A DNA stretch of 64,000 nt from Paenibacillus silvestris (GCF_009882985.1 NZ_WTUZ01000040.1:372001-436000); one strand, 5' to 3'. Shown: positions 26,109 through 35,960, counted from the stretch's first letter. A program made the numbers and translations. Notes: generated by a model from the sequence alone, not told the origin.

Positions 26109-27164
26109 TTAAAGGTTATATAAGCTTTTGGCGTTTTCATAAAAGATTTTCCTCTTGGCTTCGGGCTTTAATCTTCGCAGGATCATATCTGGAGAGTCAA
26201 AATCCCAATGCGGATAATCGCTTGAATAGAGAATCATATTCTCTGCATCGATCATATTAAATAAATCAATCAGATGCTGTGGATTGTCCGGCTCTTCAAT
26301 CGGCTGCGTAGTCAAATAGCAATGCTCGCGGATGTATTGGCTAGGCATCTTCTTGAGCCAAGGAACTGTGGAGCGCAGCGCTTTGTAGTTTTTATCCAGC
26401 CTCCACATGAGATGCGGAAGCCAAGCAATACCACCTTCGGTTAGCACCACTTTCAGACGCGGGAATTTCTCGAACACCCCTTCGCACACCATCGAAACGA
26501 GATGAGCCATGAACATTTGGGATAAACAAGTATGCCACTCGATGTAACGGGATGGATATCCGGCAGCCGTAGGCGCAGTTGAACCGCCGCCGCCTTCTGC
26601 TCCGGGATGGAGCGCAACGGGCAGACCATTACGTTCTGCAGCCTCATAAATGGGATGAAATTGCCGTTGACCCAGAGGCGCACGCGCTGCACTGGAAATC
26701 ATCACTTCAACGAAGTCCGGGTGCCCTCCCATACGGTCAATTTCTCGCGCAGCGAGATACGGATCTTGCGTGGCGACGGCCAGAGCGCCCTTGAAAGCCT
26801 TATGCTTGCCAAGCCACTTATCGGCCAGAAAGTCGTTGTAAGCCGAGCAGATCACGGCTGCAAAATCAGCATCATGCGTCGTTGATATGTTATACACGAC
26901 ACCAGTTAATACGCAGTATTCGACGTTGTAGTCTTCTAACAGCTGTTTGATCATCAGATCCGGGTCAGAGCCCGCTTTGCCCCCGCCTGGCGGAATGGCG
27001 TCTTTCTTCATGACGCCAACCGGCGAGTAGTAACCGGAACCGGAATACCCGATTCCTGAAGCAGCCACGCGTGAGCGCCACGGTTCAGCCAAGTACGGCA
27101 GCAAATCCGAATCGTTCTGCTCATTGTGGACATCCACATCAATGACCTTCATCTTTTCGGCCAT
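26109..27164 (-). CDS. amidohydrolase_2 family metal-dependent hydrolase/decarboxylase
   Basis: A 351-aa TIM-barrel enzyme of the ACMSD-like group, members of which hydrolyse or decarboxylate cyclic and aromatic acids. Metal-ligand motifs are visible: IDVDVHNE near the N-terminus (D-x-H), VALHPGAEGG (His) and SSDYPHWDFD near 310-320 (Asp). ATG 27164 has GGAGGG 6 bases upstream; the ATG two codons earlier abuts the site. It is downstream of the binding-protein gene by 63 bp and followed directly by the Rieske gene. Its presence suggests the importer brings in something other than a plain neutral sugar. Confidence 0.88.
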   Translation of the reverse strand: MAEKMKVIDVDVHNEQNDSDLLPYLAEPWRSRVAASGIGYSGSGYYSPVGVMKKDAIPPGGGKAGSDPDLMIKQLLEDYNVEYCVLTGVVYNISTTHDADFAAVICSAYNDFLADKWLGKHKAFKGALAVATQDPYLAAREIDRMGGHPDFVEVMISSAARAPLGQRQFHPIYEAAERNGLPVALHPGAEGGGGSTAPTAAGYPSRYIEWHTCLSQMFMAHLVSMVCEGVFEKFPRLKVVLTEGGIAWLPHLMWRLDKNYKALRSTVPWLKKMPSQYIREHCYLTTQPIEEPDNPQHLIDLFNMIDAENMILYSSDYPHWDFDSPDMILRRLKPEAKRKIFYENAKSLYNL

Positions 27165-27227
27165 AATCATCCCTCCATTTCGGAGGCCCTTTCTGTGTGA
27201 ATCGGCCTCCGTGCAGCACCAACGCGT

Positions 27228-28793
27228 TTATTTTTTACCGTATGTGCGAGTGTAAGCGGCATTGTACATATTCAGCAGATCATCTGCACCTAGCTTTTTC
27301 GTTTGATCAATAAACTCTTGCCATGTTTTATCGTTAATCGGCGTTTTACCAGACACGAATTCCGTCAACTTTTGTTCTAAATACTTGTTCAAATTGTTCA
27401 GTTTTGATTTTTCCAGCTCCAGCTCTTCACTAGTTTTAACAATCTGCTTCGGTGCTGGAATAATAACCGGTGCATAGAGCTTGTTAATCGCTTTGCTCTT
27501 ATCGCTTAAGCCGCTTTCCCATACAGCACGGGATTTGGCATTGTCCAGAGTGACCATGTCATACCAGACGCCCCAATCTTTCCGCAGTGTAGTAAATGGC
27601 GACGCGCCGAAATCCTTGTTGTACACAGGTACGCCGTTTTCCTTCGTATACGTTTTGCCTTCAATCCCGAGGGATAAATAATTCGAACCTTCTTCGCTAA
27701 GCAGATAGTCGAGGAACTGAACCGCTCTGTCTTTATCTTTGACCTTCGCGGAAATCGCACGACCCGTGGCCCCTACAACAGAACGCGAGAATTGATAGTT
27801 CTTAATGCCGTCAGCAGCAAACTGCGGGATAGCATCCAGCGTGTAATCAGCCGTTCCTGCTTTGCGTCCCTTATCCATAAGAGTCTCAAGATCAGCCTTC
27901 CAGAAGAAGGTAACCAGCGATTTCCCTTTAAGAATCCTCTCCTCCCACTGCGCTTGCGTGATCATTGAGAATTCCGGATCCAGTAATTTCTCGTTGAACA
28001 ACTTGTTGAGGAAGATGAGAGAATCCTTATACCCTTTGTGATAAGGCGCAAAGGCATATTTATCCGTAGCAGGATCAACGTTATAGAAGCCGTGAATACC
28101 TGTGAACGCTCTGCCGAACGTCGTGAAAAGCCCTGTATCGCCTACGATTGCATTATTGATCAATGGGTACGTATCTGGCTGTTTTTCTTTCAGAGTTTTC
28201 AGATACTGGTAGAATTCTTCCAGTGTCGTCGGCGCTTTCAAGCCGTATTTATCCATAATATCCTTACGGGTATACCAGATGAAGTTGAATCCTTTACCTT
28301 CGGCATCGCCTTCGATAACTGGCACGGTATAAATCCCTCCGTCCGCTCCCGTGGCAACGGCCTTGGCTTCCGGATATTTATCGAAAAACGCCTTCATATT
28401 CGGGGCTTTATCCATGTAATCTTTCAGATTAAGAAACACTTTATCTGGCCCATGCTGTCTGCCTTCTAAGGTATCGACCTGAATGAAGTCTGTAACTGCA
28501 TTGGTCGCGATCATGATCTGTTTCTTCTCTTTCAGGCCTTCCTGACTGACCACTTGAAATTCCACTTTCACGCCGGTTTTCGCTTCAATTTCCTTGAAAA
28601 TCTCCCAGTCTTGACGCACTTTCCCCTCCGGACGGTCATAAGCCAGCCAGGAAAAGGTGATCGGCTTCTTCGCTGTTTCCCCTTTCTTCGTATCCCCTGA
28701 TGCCGGTGTATCCTTGGATTCACTCGTACAACCTGCGACCAAGCTGGAAAGCATTACGGCCGATAGTGCTGCTGCTACTGTTCTTTTTTTCAT
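27228..28793 (-). CDS. ABC transporter solute-binding lipoprotein
   Basis: A 521-aa lipoprotein with lipobox VAGC (Cys about 22) and a short Ser/Asp/Lys linker. It belongs to the same LplA-like family as the proteins at 7874 and 18363 but is diverged from both (starting ITFSWLAYDRPEGKVRQDW). GGGGAGG precedes the ATG. It is the third gene of the 30661-25734 operon, after the two permeases. Ligand unknown. Confidence 0.93.
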   Translation of the reverse strand: MKKRTVAAALSAVMLSSLVAGCTSESKDTPASGDTKKGETAKKPITFSWLAYDRPEGKVRQDWEIFKEIEAKTGVKVEFQVVSQEGLKEKKQIMIATNAVTDFIQVDTLEGRQHGPDKVFLNLKDYMDKAPNMKAFFDKYPEAKAVATGADGGIYTVPVIEGDAEGKGFNFIWYTRKDIMDKYGLKAPTTLEEFYQYLKTLKEKQPDTYPLINNAIVGDTGLFTTFGRAFTGIHGFYNVDPATDKYAFAPYHKGYKDSLIFLNKLFNEKLLDPEFSMITQAQWEERILKGKSLVTFFWKADLETLMDKGRKAGTADYTLDAIPQFAADGIKNYQFSRSVVGATGRAISAKVKDKDRAVQFLDYLLSEEGSNYLSLGIEGKTYTKENGVPVYNKDFGASPFTTLRKDWGVWYDMVTLDNAKSRAVWESGLSDKSKAINKLYAPVIIPAPKQIVKTSEELELEKSKLNNLNKYLEQKLTEFVSGKTPINDKTWQEFIDQTKKLGADDLLNMYNAAYTRTYGKK

Positions 28794-28865
28794 GAAAAAA
28801 CCTCCCCAATGTGTTTAAAAGGCTGCTTTACTACCGTAGTCACTAGCACAAGTCGCATTCGGATC

Positions 28866-29726
28866 TTACCCTTTTATACCGCCGATCATGGTCCCCTGAA
28901 CGAAATATTTCTGGATGAAAGGGTACACACATAGGATCGGGAGCGTAGCCATCATGATGATGGCGTACTTCATGGTTTGGAGCAGGCTCATATCGCCTTC
29001 ACCTTGAATCGTTGTACCGGCTATCAGAATGTTCCGGAGCATAATTTGCAGCGGATACATCGAGCGGTCGTTCAAATAAATGAGGGCATCGAAGAAGGCG
29101 TTCCACTGGTTCACAGCTGTGAATAGGCCGATTGTTGCCATCACGGGCATCGAGAGTGGCATGACGACTCGCAGCAGCACCTGCAGGGAGGAACAACCGT
29201 CGATCGTTGCTGCATCCTCTAGTTCTTCTGGCAAAGCTTCGAAGAATGTCCGCATGATGAATAAATACCAAGTACTAATCATCGATGGCAGAACGATGGC
29301 CCATATCGAATTCAACATGCCGAGCTTCTGCACAACGAGAAACGTTGGGATCATCCCACCGCTAAACAGCAGTGTAAACGCGGCCATCATCAGGATTAAT
29401 TTTCGGCCTGGCAGCCATTTCTTCGCTAATGGATAGGCCATAGCTGCCGTAGTAATCAATGTCAGAATGACATGAACGACCGTATAGCGGATCGTATTCC
29501 AGTAACTGACCCATAGATCTGAGTTAGCTGCCAACTGCTTATAAGCTACCAGCGTTACTTTTTTGGGCAAAAGAAGGACATCACCGCTTGACACCAGCGC
29601 ATTGTCGCTAATCGAGGCACTGAACACGTAGACCAGCGGATAGATCATCACAATCATAAGAAAGATCATAACCGTATAGTTCAATGTGTCAAAAATTCTG
29701 GAGGCTACAGACTGTTTAATTTTCAA
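28866..29726 (-). CDS. sugar ABC transporter permease (LplC type)
   Basis: An inner-membrane permease of about 286 aa with six predicted helices, the EAA loop LEDAATIDGCSSLQVLLRVV and the tail QKYFVQGTMIGGIKG. The start is TTG 29726, with AGGAGG 8 bases upstream. An open GTG at 29747 would overlap the LplB stop but has no site. It pairs with the permease upstream and the binding protein downstream. Confidence 0.92.
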   Translation of the reverse strand: MKIKQSVASRIFDTLNYTVMIFLMIVMIYPLVYVFSASISDNALVSSGDVLLLPKKVTLVAYKQLAANSDLWVSYWNTIRYTVVHVILTLITTAAMAYPLAKKWLPGRKLILMMAAFTLLFSGGMIPTFLVVQKLGMLNSIWAIVLPSMISTWYLFIMRTFFEALPEELEDAATIDGCSSLQVLLRVVMPLSMPVMATIGLFTAVNQWNAFFDALIYLNDRSMYPLQIMLRNILIAGTTIQGEGDMSLLQTMKYAIIMMATLPILCVYPFIQKYFVQGTMIGGIKG

Positions 29727-29740
29727 ATAGGATTCCTCCT

Positions 29741-30661
29741 TTACCACAAGCTTGTTTCTGAGTGTTTTCTAGCTATGCGATTTGCACCAATGACGAGAAT
29801 AAGACCGATAACGGACTGAAATAATCCGACCGCTGTGGCGAAGCTGAAATCCGCATCCAAGATCCCGCGCCGATAGACGAATGTGTTAATCACATCAGAG
29901 GTTTCGTAGTTCATGGAGTTGTATAACAGCAAGATTTTCTGAAAGCCCGTTTCCATAAAATGTCCCAGAGTGAGAACGAACAGAATAATCATCACGGGTA
30001 CCATGCCAATGAAGGTAATATGGCGCATTTGGTGATAACGGTTCGCCCCATCCATTTTCGCCGCCTCATACAGGGTTGGATCAATCCCGGCGATAGCTGC
30101 CAAGTACAGAATCGTTCCCCACCCGATTTTTTGCCATATTTCTGAGGAGACATAGATCGCTCTGAACCACTCAGGCAGTCCAAGAAATAGAATGGGTTCC
30201 ATCCCAAACACCTTCACCAGCAAGAAATTAATGATACCGGTTTGCGGCGACAGGAACGTGACCAGAATTCCAGCAATAACGACGGTTGATAGGAAGTGCG
30301 GCATGTAACTGATGCTTTGTGCGATGCGTTTAAACATTTTGTTCTTTAGTTCATGAAATAAAATAGCCAGAATGATCGGTGCCGGAAAATGAAACAGAAG
30401 ATCATAGACATTCAACATGACCGTGTTACGAATCAGCTTCCAGGAATCCGGATTCACATAAAAAAATTCAATAAAGTGTTTAAAGCCTACAAATTTACTG
30501 TCCAAAACGCCTCTGCCAATCGAATAATCCTGAAAGGCAATGATGACCCCGTACATAGGCACGTATTTGAAAATGATGTAGTATAAAATCCCCGGCAGCA
30601 TTAACAAATATAGCGCTCTATGCTTCTTCAATACGTACCCTATCCCATTTCGCTGAATCAT
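29741..30661 (-). CDS. sugar ABC transporter permease (LplB type)
   Basis: A permease of 306 aa with the LplB-type start (LLMLPGILYYIIFKYVPMYG) and EAA loop LYEAAKMDGANRYHQMRHIT. ATG 30661 has GGAGG a few bases upstream; the frame upstream of it is rejected as it lacks a site. It starts the operon permease-permease-binding protein-amidohydrolase-Rieske. The regulator gene upstream ends at a terminator, so a promoter is expected in 30662-30808. Confidence 0.93.
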   Translation of the reverse strand: MIQRNGIGYVLKKHRALYLLMLPGILYYIIFKYVPMYGVIIAFQDYSIGRGVLDSKFVGFKHFIEFFYVNPDSWKLIRNTVMLNVYDLLFHFPAPIILAILFHELKNKMFKRIAQSISYMPHFLSTVVIAGILVTFLSPQTGIINFLLVKVFGMEPILFLGLPEWFRAIYVSSEIWQKIGWGTILYLAAIAGIDPTLYEAAKMDGANRYHQMRHITFIGMVPVMIILFVLTLGHFMETGFQKILLLYNSMNYETSDVINTFVYRRGILDADFSFATAVGLFQSVIGLILVIGANRIARKHSETSLW

Positions 30662-30808
30662 ACTGCCTCCCCCCTCCTCCTTGCGGAAGTTGATGGCCTT
30701 ACTATACAAAGAGCGGGGCTTAACCGTAAAGCACGCATAATTACCTCGTGTCTCTTTTTTTGCAAGTCCGATTTCATGCGGTTTTTCGGCCGTTTAACGA
30801 TGCCGGAA

Positions 30809-30845
30809 GAAAAAATAGAGACTTCGGAAAAAATGAAGTCTCTAT
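30809..30845 (-). terminator. terminator of the AraC-type regulator gene
   Basis: ATAGAGACTTC (30815-30825) pairs perfectly with GAAGTCTCTAT (30835-30845); on the minus strand TTTTTT follows. It stands 4 bp past the stop. Confidence 0.9.
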
Positions 30846-30848
30846 CCT

Positions 30849-33026
30849 TTAATGATGCATCGTACGATATTTGGCCGGCGTGATGCCTTCATATTTGCGA
30901 AAAGTTCGGATAAACGAATTTCGGCCCCAGTAGCCAACTTTCTCCGCGATGTCATCGATTTTCATATCTGTCTCCAGCAAAAATTGCTTCGCTTTCATAA
31001 GCCTGTACTTGGCAATGTACTCCACATACTTCTCGCCCACAGCTTCTTTAAACGTTCGGCTGAAATGCCCGTTCGACATGTTAAGGAGCCCTGCAAAATA
31101 TTCAATGGAAAGCTCCTCATTATAATGCTCATGAATATAAGATAGAATCTCCGAAAACTGCTGGGTGCGTTGATGGGGTTCTTCCGTTCGGAATAAAACA
31201 CGATGGATGTCAAAGAAACATTGTTCTAATTCGTCCCACGTCATGCAGCTATGAAGCCGATCGTACAAGCTAGAGAAAAAAGGCACATTAAAATCGTTGT
31301 GCTCCGTTTCTACAGCACGAATCCACGTGTTCAGTACGTCCGTACTTAAATATTTCACCTGCATGGCGGTCGCATTCTTGTCTTTCCCATCCTCCAGCTT
31401 CTCGCGCACCGACTCCAGCAACCGCTCATATTCCTTGGTTTTATGCTGATTGAAGATGCGGTTCACTTCCTGTACGGATAAAAAGCTTTCCCACTGCGTC
31501 CGTTCTCCTACCAGAGGTCCACGGCAAATCTCCACATCGGCATCCAGTCCGCGATTCTGCAGCACAGATAAGGCTTGTTCATACGATTCATGCAGCTCTT
31601 CCGCAGCGTTCACGGTTTTCCCAATGCCAATCGTTGCTTTGAAATATTGGCTGTACGATTCCAGCACCAATTTCGTGATATCCGCAGCCTCTTCCGCCCC
31701 TAGATGCAAGAACGTATCATGAGTGACAACACAGGCTAACACATCCGGTTTCGTCTGACATAACCAGACCATCGAAGGGGTGGACTTGCGAATCAATTCT
31801 TTAATTTCCACGAACATGAATGACTTGGTCGTCTCCGACAGCCGGTCATACACCTCCGCATTGTAGTGGAAGGCAATACACAGCACTGTACGCATCGCCT
31901 GCTTGTCATAGGTAAAATCAATTTCCTTCGCATAATAAGCGATGGACAGTTCGTCTTGATATTCCCCCTGCAATATTTTGGTGATAAAAAGCTCCTGCAT
32001 CAAGGGGAACATGCCGTTCATTCGTTGTGACAGTTCTTTATTTTCATCGGTAATTTCTTGAATCGGACGATACAACCGACGACTCAAATAATACGAGACA
32101 AGGCTGCCCACTACGAGAAAAAAGACGAGAAACGCCCAACTTATCAATCTTGTCATATAAGCTGGTTTCATCAAGGTACGAAGATCTGCGATCGTCACAT
32201 AATACCAAGCATCGTTGAACCGGGATTTCACCAGAGACATCGCGATTTCATCAGTGACAAGGAATTGAGATTCAATAACCTTTGAGCGCGTATGCGCCAG
32301 CACTGCTTTAACTTCTTTATCTGTCAGGCCATGCTGATTCAAAATTTCACCCTGGCTAGTAGCAATCGCCGTACCTGTGACCCATTTCTCAGGTATCGAA
32401 ATTTGCTCTTTCAATTTGTCTTGATCAAAATGTACGACCAAATAAACCTCGGGATTTTCCGTGTTAAATGGATAACTCATAACGGCCGACATGCCGAGCG
32501 AGCTCGAGTCCATGATATCCATCATTTTTTTACCGGTAAAATGGGCGAGATAATCGACTTTCTGCTGCTCATTGAGCGGATAAGTCATATTAAAGTAGTA
32601 GGTTTTATCCGTATAAATATCGATATCCGCTACAAGGTCATGATTGGCAAAATATAAAAACACCTTAGATACCAATTTGTCCGACTGAAGCTTCATCAAC
32701 TGTTCTCTAAGGGCATGAAACTGATCGGAGCGCTGCTGATTTTCCCTGGAATCGTCAACGACTCTGAGAAGACTTGTTAAATTCGAGGAGCTGAGCATAT
32801 TGATCATATTGGTTTTGAGTGAATCTAAAGCTATATCGGTTTGCTTGGAGAAATGGCTAATGACGACATCATTGAGCTTTTCGGCATCCTTCTCAATCGT
32901 ACGAACTGCAAGCACATGAGCGAGAATACTGGCTACAATTACGGGAATCAAAATGACAATAAAGTAGTTGGTGAAAAGCCGCCAAAAAAGGGCTAATCGG
33001 AACTTATGCACCTTAGAAATGGCCAT
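30849..33026 (-). CDS. membrane-anchored AraC-family regulator (YtdP-like)
   Basis: A 725-aa one-component regulator that senses outside and binds DNA inside. TM1 is about 17-40, an extracytoplasmic Cache-like region about 41-290, TM2 about 293-315. A cytoplasmic linker leads to a C-terminal AraC domain with two helix-turn-helix motifs (IEYFAGLLNMSNGHFSRTF and IAEKVGYWGRNSFIRTFRKY). GGAGGGGG is 8 bases before the ATG. Family members control the adjacent sugar importer, here the operon from 30661. The ligand is presumably the imported compound. Confidence 0.92.
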   Translation of the reverse strand: MAISKVHKFRLALFWRLFTNYFIVILIPVIVASILAHVLAVRTIEKDAEKLNDVVISHFSKQTDIALDSLKTNMINMLSSSNLTSLLRVVDDSRENQQRSDQFHALREQLMKLQSDKLVSKVFLYFANHDLVADIDIYTDKTYYFNMTYPLNEQQKVDYLAHFTGKKMMDIMDSSSLGMSAVMSYPFNTENPEVYLVVHFDQDKLKEQISIPEKWVTGTAIATSQGEILNQHGLTDKEVKAVLAHTRSKVIESQFLVTDEIAMSLVKSRFNDAWYYVTIADLRTLMKPAYMTRLISWAFLVFFLVVGSLVSYYLSRRLYRPIQEITDENKELSQRMNGMFPLMQELFITKILQGEYQDELSIAYYAKEIDFTYDKQAMRTVLCIAFHYNAEVYDRLSETTKSFMFVEIKELIRKSTPSMVWLCQTKPDVLACVVTHDTFLHLGAEEAADITKLVLESYSQYFKATIGIGKTVNAAEELHESYEQALSVLQNRGLDADVEICRGPLVGERTQWESFLSVQEVNRIFNQHKTKEYERLLESVREKLEDGKDKNATAMQVKYLSTDVLNTWIRAVETEHNDFNVPFFSSLYDRLHSCMTWDELEQCFFDIHRVLFRTEEPHQRTQQFSEILSYIHEHYNEELSIEYFAGLLNMSNGHFSRTFKEAVGEKYVEYIAKYRLMKAKQFLLETDMKIDDIAEKVGYWGRNSFIRTFRKYEGITPAKYRTMHH

Positions 33027-33092
33027 CTCGATTGCCCCCTCCCCTGTTTAGTTGTCATCCTTGTATCCAATTATTAGGATGACTATTGTTTT

Positions 33093-33121
33093 ATACTATT
33101 GAAAAAGAATTAGAGGGTCAA
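33093..33121 (-). promoter_or_regulatory. promoter of the AraC-type regulator gene
   Basis: On the minus strand TTGACC (33121-33116), a 17-bp spacer and TAGTAT (33098-33093) form a good SigA-type promoter about 65 bp before the ATG at 33026. Confidence 0.6.
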
Positions 33122-33238
33122 TAGATTTTGAAACTTTATTTTATTGCACAAATAACAGCATGAATTTTTATTTCTTTTTACGACAAAATAAGACATTAAA
33201 AAGCACTCGCATTCCGCCATGGAATGGAGCGCTCTGCC

Positions 33239-33658
33239 CTAAAACTTGAGTTCAGCGATCGCTTTTTTGTATCTATCGATTCTCGCGTAATCAGCATCTG
33301 TTGGCTGTGGAATTCGGTTGATATCGCAATTATCTTCCAAGTCCAGAAGCTTCACTTTCGAAGCAAGCGGGTTAAGTTTAATTCGCTTAATAAATTGTTC
33401 GTAGCTTTCATCCGCTCTCCTTGTCAGACAATCCAGAGCTGCTATGACATTCGAACTAAATCCTTCATTTTTTAGATCAAACAAGGTCATATTGGAATCC
33501 TCAACGACATCGTGTAAGACGGCTATAATGGATTCTTCTGTTGTTTCGGCTTTACTGGCTAATCGAATGGGATGCAAGATGTAGGGATTTCCACCCTTGT
33601 CAGTTTGACCGTCATGCGCTTTGGCTGCTAGTAAAATCGCTTTTGTTAACGTACTCAT
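33239..33658 (-). CDS. HD-domain phosphohydrolase, small (p)ppGpp-hydrolase-like
   Basis: A 139-aa stand-alone HD domain. Ligands fit the SpoT/MESH1 pattern: H14 (AKAHDGQ), H28 (HPIRLA), H48-D49 in AVLHDVVEDS, and LLDLEDN later. Proteins of this size may hydrolyse (p)ppGpp or related nucleotides; the true substrate is unknown. AAGGTG precedes the ATG. No clear operon partner: the regulator gene follows 212 bp downstream and the aldo/keto reductase is divergent. Confidence 0.82.
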   Translation of the reverse strand: MSTLTKAILLAAKAHDGQTDKGGNPYILHPIRLASKAETTEESIIAVLHDVVEDSNMTLFDLKNEGFSSNVIAALDCLTRRADESYEQFIKRIKLNPLASKVKLLDLEDNCDINRIPQPTDADYARIDRYKKAIAELKF

Positions 33659-33875
33659 TTCAACACCTTCATTCTGTCATAGGTAGCTTCCCCATCATAG
33701 CATTTTTGCTAATGTACAGCTACAAAAAAGCGCTTACCTTTAAGTGAGTAGGTATCGCTCTGTCTACTAAATAACGGAAAAGTGCGTACTACTGCACCGC
33801 CTGAGAATCAAGTATGATGGGACTGATGTCTAAGAACAAGCTTTGCCCAACCTTAACTTTTTGGAGGAGATCACG

Positions 33876-34856
33876 ATGAAATACAAGTATTTGGGACGTT
33901 CAGGCTTAAAAGTGAGCCAATTGTGCTTGGGAACGATGAACTTTGGTGTAGATACAGATGAACAAGAAGCATTCCGCATCATGGATGCTGCTTTAGATGC
34001 CGGAATCAACTTTTTCGATACAGCCAATATTTACGGATGGGGCGAAAATTCAGGTCGCACCGAAGAAATTATCGGCCGATGGTTCGCTCAAGGCGGCAAT
34101 CGCCGTGAGAAAACCGTTATCGCTACCAAATTCTATGGCGATATGCATGATGCCAATGACGGTCCAAATCGTGAGAGCGGATTATCTGCTTATAAGCTGC
34201 GCCGCCACCTGGACGCATCATTACGCCGCCTTCAAACCGATCATATCGAGTTATACCAGATGCATCACGTGGATCGCAACGTATCTTGGGATGAACTCTG
34301 GGAAGCTTTTCAAGTGCCTGTGTACCAAGGGAAAATTGGCTACGTCGGCTCAAGCAATTTCGCTGGGCGCGATCTGGTGAAAGCGCAATATGAAGCAAAA
34401 TCCCGTCATCTCCTTGGCCTTGTGTCCGAACAGCATAAATACAGCTTATTGTGCAGATTGCCAGAGCTTGAAGTCCTTCCAGCAGCTGAAGAGCTGGGCA
34501 TTGGTGTCATTGCATGGAGTCCGCTGGATGGCGGGCTGCTCGGCGGTCATGCACTGAATCCAGTCGCTGGTTCGAAACGTGCCAGCAACCCTGAACGGGT
34601 AGAGAAATATCGCGCTAAGCTGGAAGCTTTCTCTGCGCTATGCAAAGAGCTAGGTGAGAGTGAAGCGAATGTCGCACTTGCTTGGACCCTTGTTCATCCA
34701 GCAATGACGGCACCAATTATCGGGCCTCGCACGCTGGAACAATTCGAAAACACACTACGAGTGGTTGATATCCAACTTGATGCATCCACATTAAACAAAT
34801 TAGACGAGATCTTCCCCGGACCTGGTGGAGAGGCTCCACGGGCGTACGCCTGGTAA
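33876..34856 (+). CDS. aldo/keto reductase
   Basis: An NADPH-dependent reductase of 326 aa, TIM barrel, cytosolic. Catalytic tetrad residues are visible: Asp in FFDTANIYG with its Tyr, Lys in VIATKFYG and His in YQMHHVDR. It resembles the YghZ/GSP69-like group. ATG 33876 has GGAGGAG 6 bases upstream; the extension before it lacks a site. Monocistronic, with its own terminator. Substrate unknown. Confidence 0.92.
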   Translation: MKYKYLGRSGLKVSQLCLGTMNFGVDTDEQEAFRIMDAALDAGINFFDTANIYGWGENSGRTEEIIGRWFAQGGNRREKTVIATKFYGDMHDANDGPNRESGLSAYKLRRHLDASLRRLQTDHIELYQMHHVDRNVSWDELWEAFQVPVYQGKIGYVGSSNFAGRDLVKAQYEAKSRHLLGLVSEQHKYSLLCRLPELEVLPAAEELGIGVIAWSPLDGGLLGGHALNPVAGSKRASNPERVEKYRAKLEAFSALCKELGESEANVALAWTLVHPAMTAPIIGPRTLEQFENTLRVVDIQLDASTLNKLDEIFPGPGGEAPRAYAW

Positions 34857-34861
34857 CAAGT

Positions 34862-34896
34862 AAGACCGTCAGGGAATCCCTGACGGTCTTTTTTCG
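34862..34896 (+). terminator. terminator of the aldo/keto reductase gene
   Basis: AAGACCGTCAGGG (34862-34874) pairs perfectly with CCCTGACGGTCTT (34878-34890), followed by TTTT. Confidence 0.92.
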
Positions 34897-34903
34897 ACTA
34901 AGC

Positions 34904-34962
34904 AGCAACCCGGCCAAGGCGATTACTTTCAAGGAACTGGAGTCCTCTATATCGAGAAAAAA
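34904..34962 (+). repeat. MITE-like interspersed element, copy E (left end only)
   Basis: Leader CAACCCGGCCAAGGC plus GGAACTGGAGTCCTCTATAT (from 34933) and a few more bases of the outer left arm. The rest of the element is missing. It overlaps the 3' end of the minus-strand kinase-like gene. Confidence 0.65.
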
Positions 34963-35951
34963 TAGGCTGCCAGTATCCGCTCTATTGTTTCGCTATGCTC
35001 CTTTAACCATGAATCTCTTCGCATAAATTGATTCAGTATGTAGTTGAAATTTGGTTGGATGTCGGCTCCAGCATAATGCTGACCGATATAGATGTGCAGC
35101 ACGGCGAGATGATACAGCTGAGTTAAATTCCGCAGCTGCTCAATCTCATGCAAGCTGTGCGTTCTATATGCTGAATAACTTTTAACAAAAGCCTCCGTCA
35201 TCTCCACTGAACCATTCGACATCTGTAAAATATGATTCAAACAAATCGCAAACTCCATAAAGCTGGTATCCACGGATAGGAAATCAAAATCCAATACGCC
35301 AGAAATACGATTGTTTTGGGATAACAAATTAAAGATTAACAAGTCATGATGAACAAGCTGAACGGGTAATTCATTTAATTGGCTGGCGTTTTGATAGATA
35401 CATTCGATGCTATATCTATAGAAATCCACGCTTTCTTTTGGTATGAGAAATGGCGGGTTGTCCATAAAAGCAGAAACAGCCCTATGATCTGCAAGCGGGT
35501 GAAGCTTATAAATTTCTGAAAATGAGATGCCATGATACGCAAGCTGACTTATCTCGAATTGTTGAAGTGCCTGACTCATTTCACCCGCGACTCGTCCAAA
35601 TTCAGCGGCGTCTTGTACACTTGCCAGCTCGTGATTCGTACCCTCAAGAAAAGTGACAATAGCACCTAAGCTTCCGTCAGACAACTGTACATAATCATTT
35701 CCCGTTAACGTTCGAACAAATTCCGGAACTTGAAAAGTCAGCTCTTTTTTCGCTAAAAATGACGTCACTTTTGATTCTAGCTCAGTGCCCTCCACATGTT
35801 TCGTATGTCGGTTGTAGACACGGAGGACATACTCATGGCCGTTTATTTTAACTATCTTTGTTAAATTGGTCAGTCCAAAGGGGACGGATTTCATCTCATA
35901 GCTTGCTTCCACAAAATAATTACGCATCAATTCATCTTGTTGATTCTGCAT
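34947..35951 (-). CDS. APH-family phosphotransferase
   Basis: A 334-aa kinase-like protein of the aminoglycoside phosphotransferase/homoserine kinase II fold. The catalytic loop is LVHHDLLIFNLL (H-x-D...N, about 203-214), with GVLDFDFLSVD (about 221-231) as the metal-binding Asp. A nucleotide loop lies near the N-terminus. The last residues (YFFSI) and the stop are encoded in the truncated repeat copy E, so the C-terminus may have been replaced. It is 10 bp after the AraC regulator gene. The substrate could be a small amine, sugar or antibiotic; nothing shows resistance. Confidence 0.82.
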   Translation of the reverse strand: MQNQQDELMRNYFVEASYEMKSVPFGLTNLTKIVKINGHEYVLRVYNRHTKHVEGTELESKVTSFLAKKELTFQVPEFVRTLTGNDYVQLSDGSLGAIVTFLEGTNHELASVQDAAEFGRVAGEMSQALQQFEISQLAYHGISFSEIYKLHPLADHRAVSAFMDNPPFLIPKESVDFYRYSIECIYQNASQLNELPVQLVHHDLLIFNLLSQNNRISGVLDFDFLSVDTSFMEFAICLNHILQMSNGSVEMTEAFVKSYSAYRTHSLHEIEQLRNLTQLYHLAVLHIYIGQHYAGADIQPNFNYILNQFMRRDSWLKEHSETIERILAAYFFSI

Positions 35952-35960
35952 GCCTTCACC

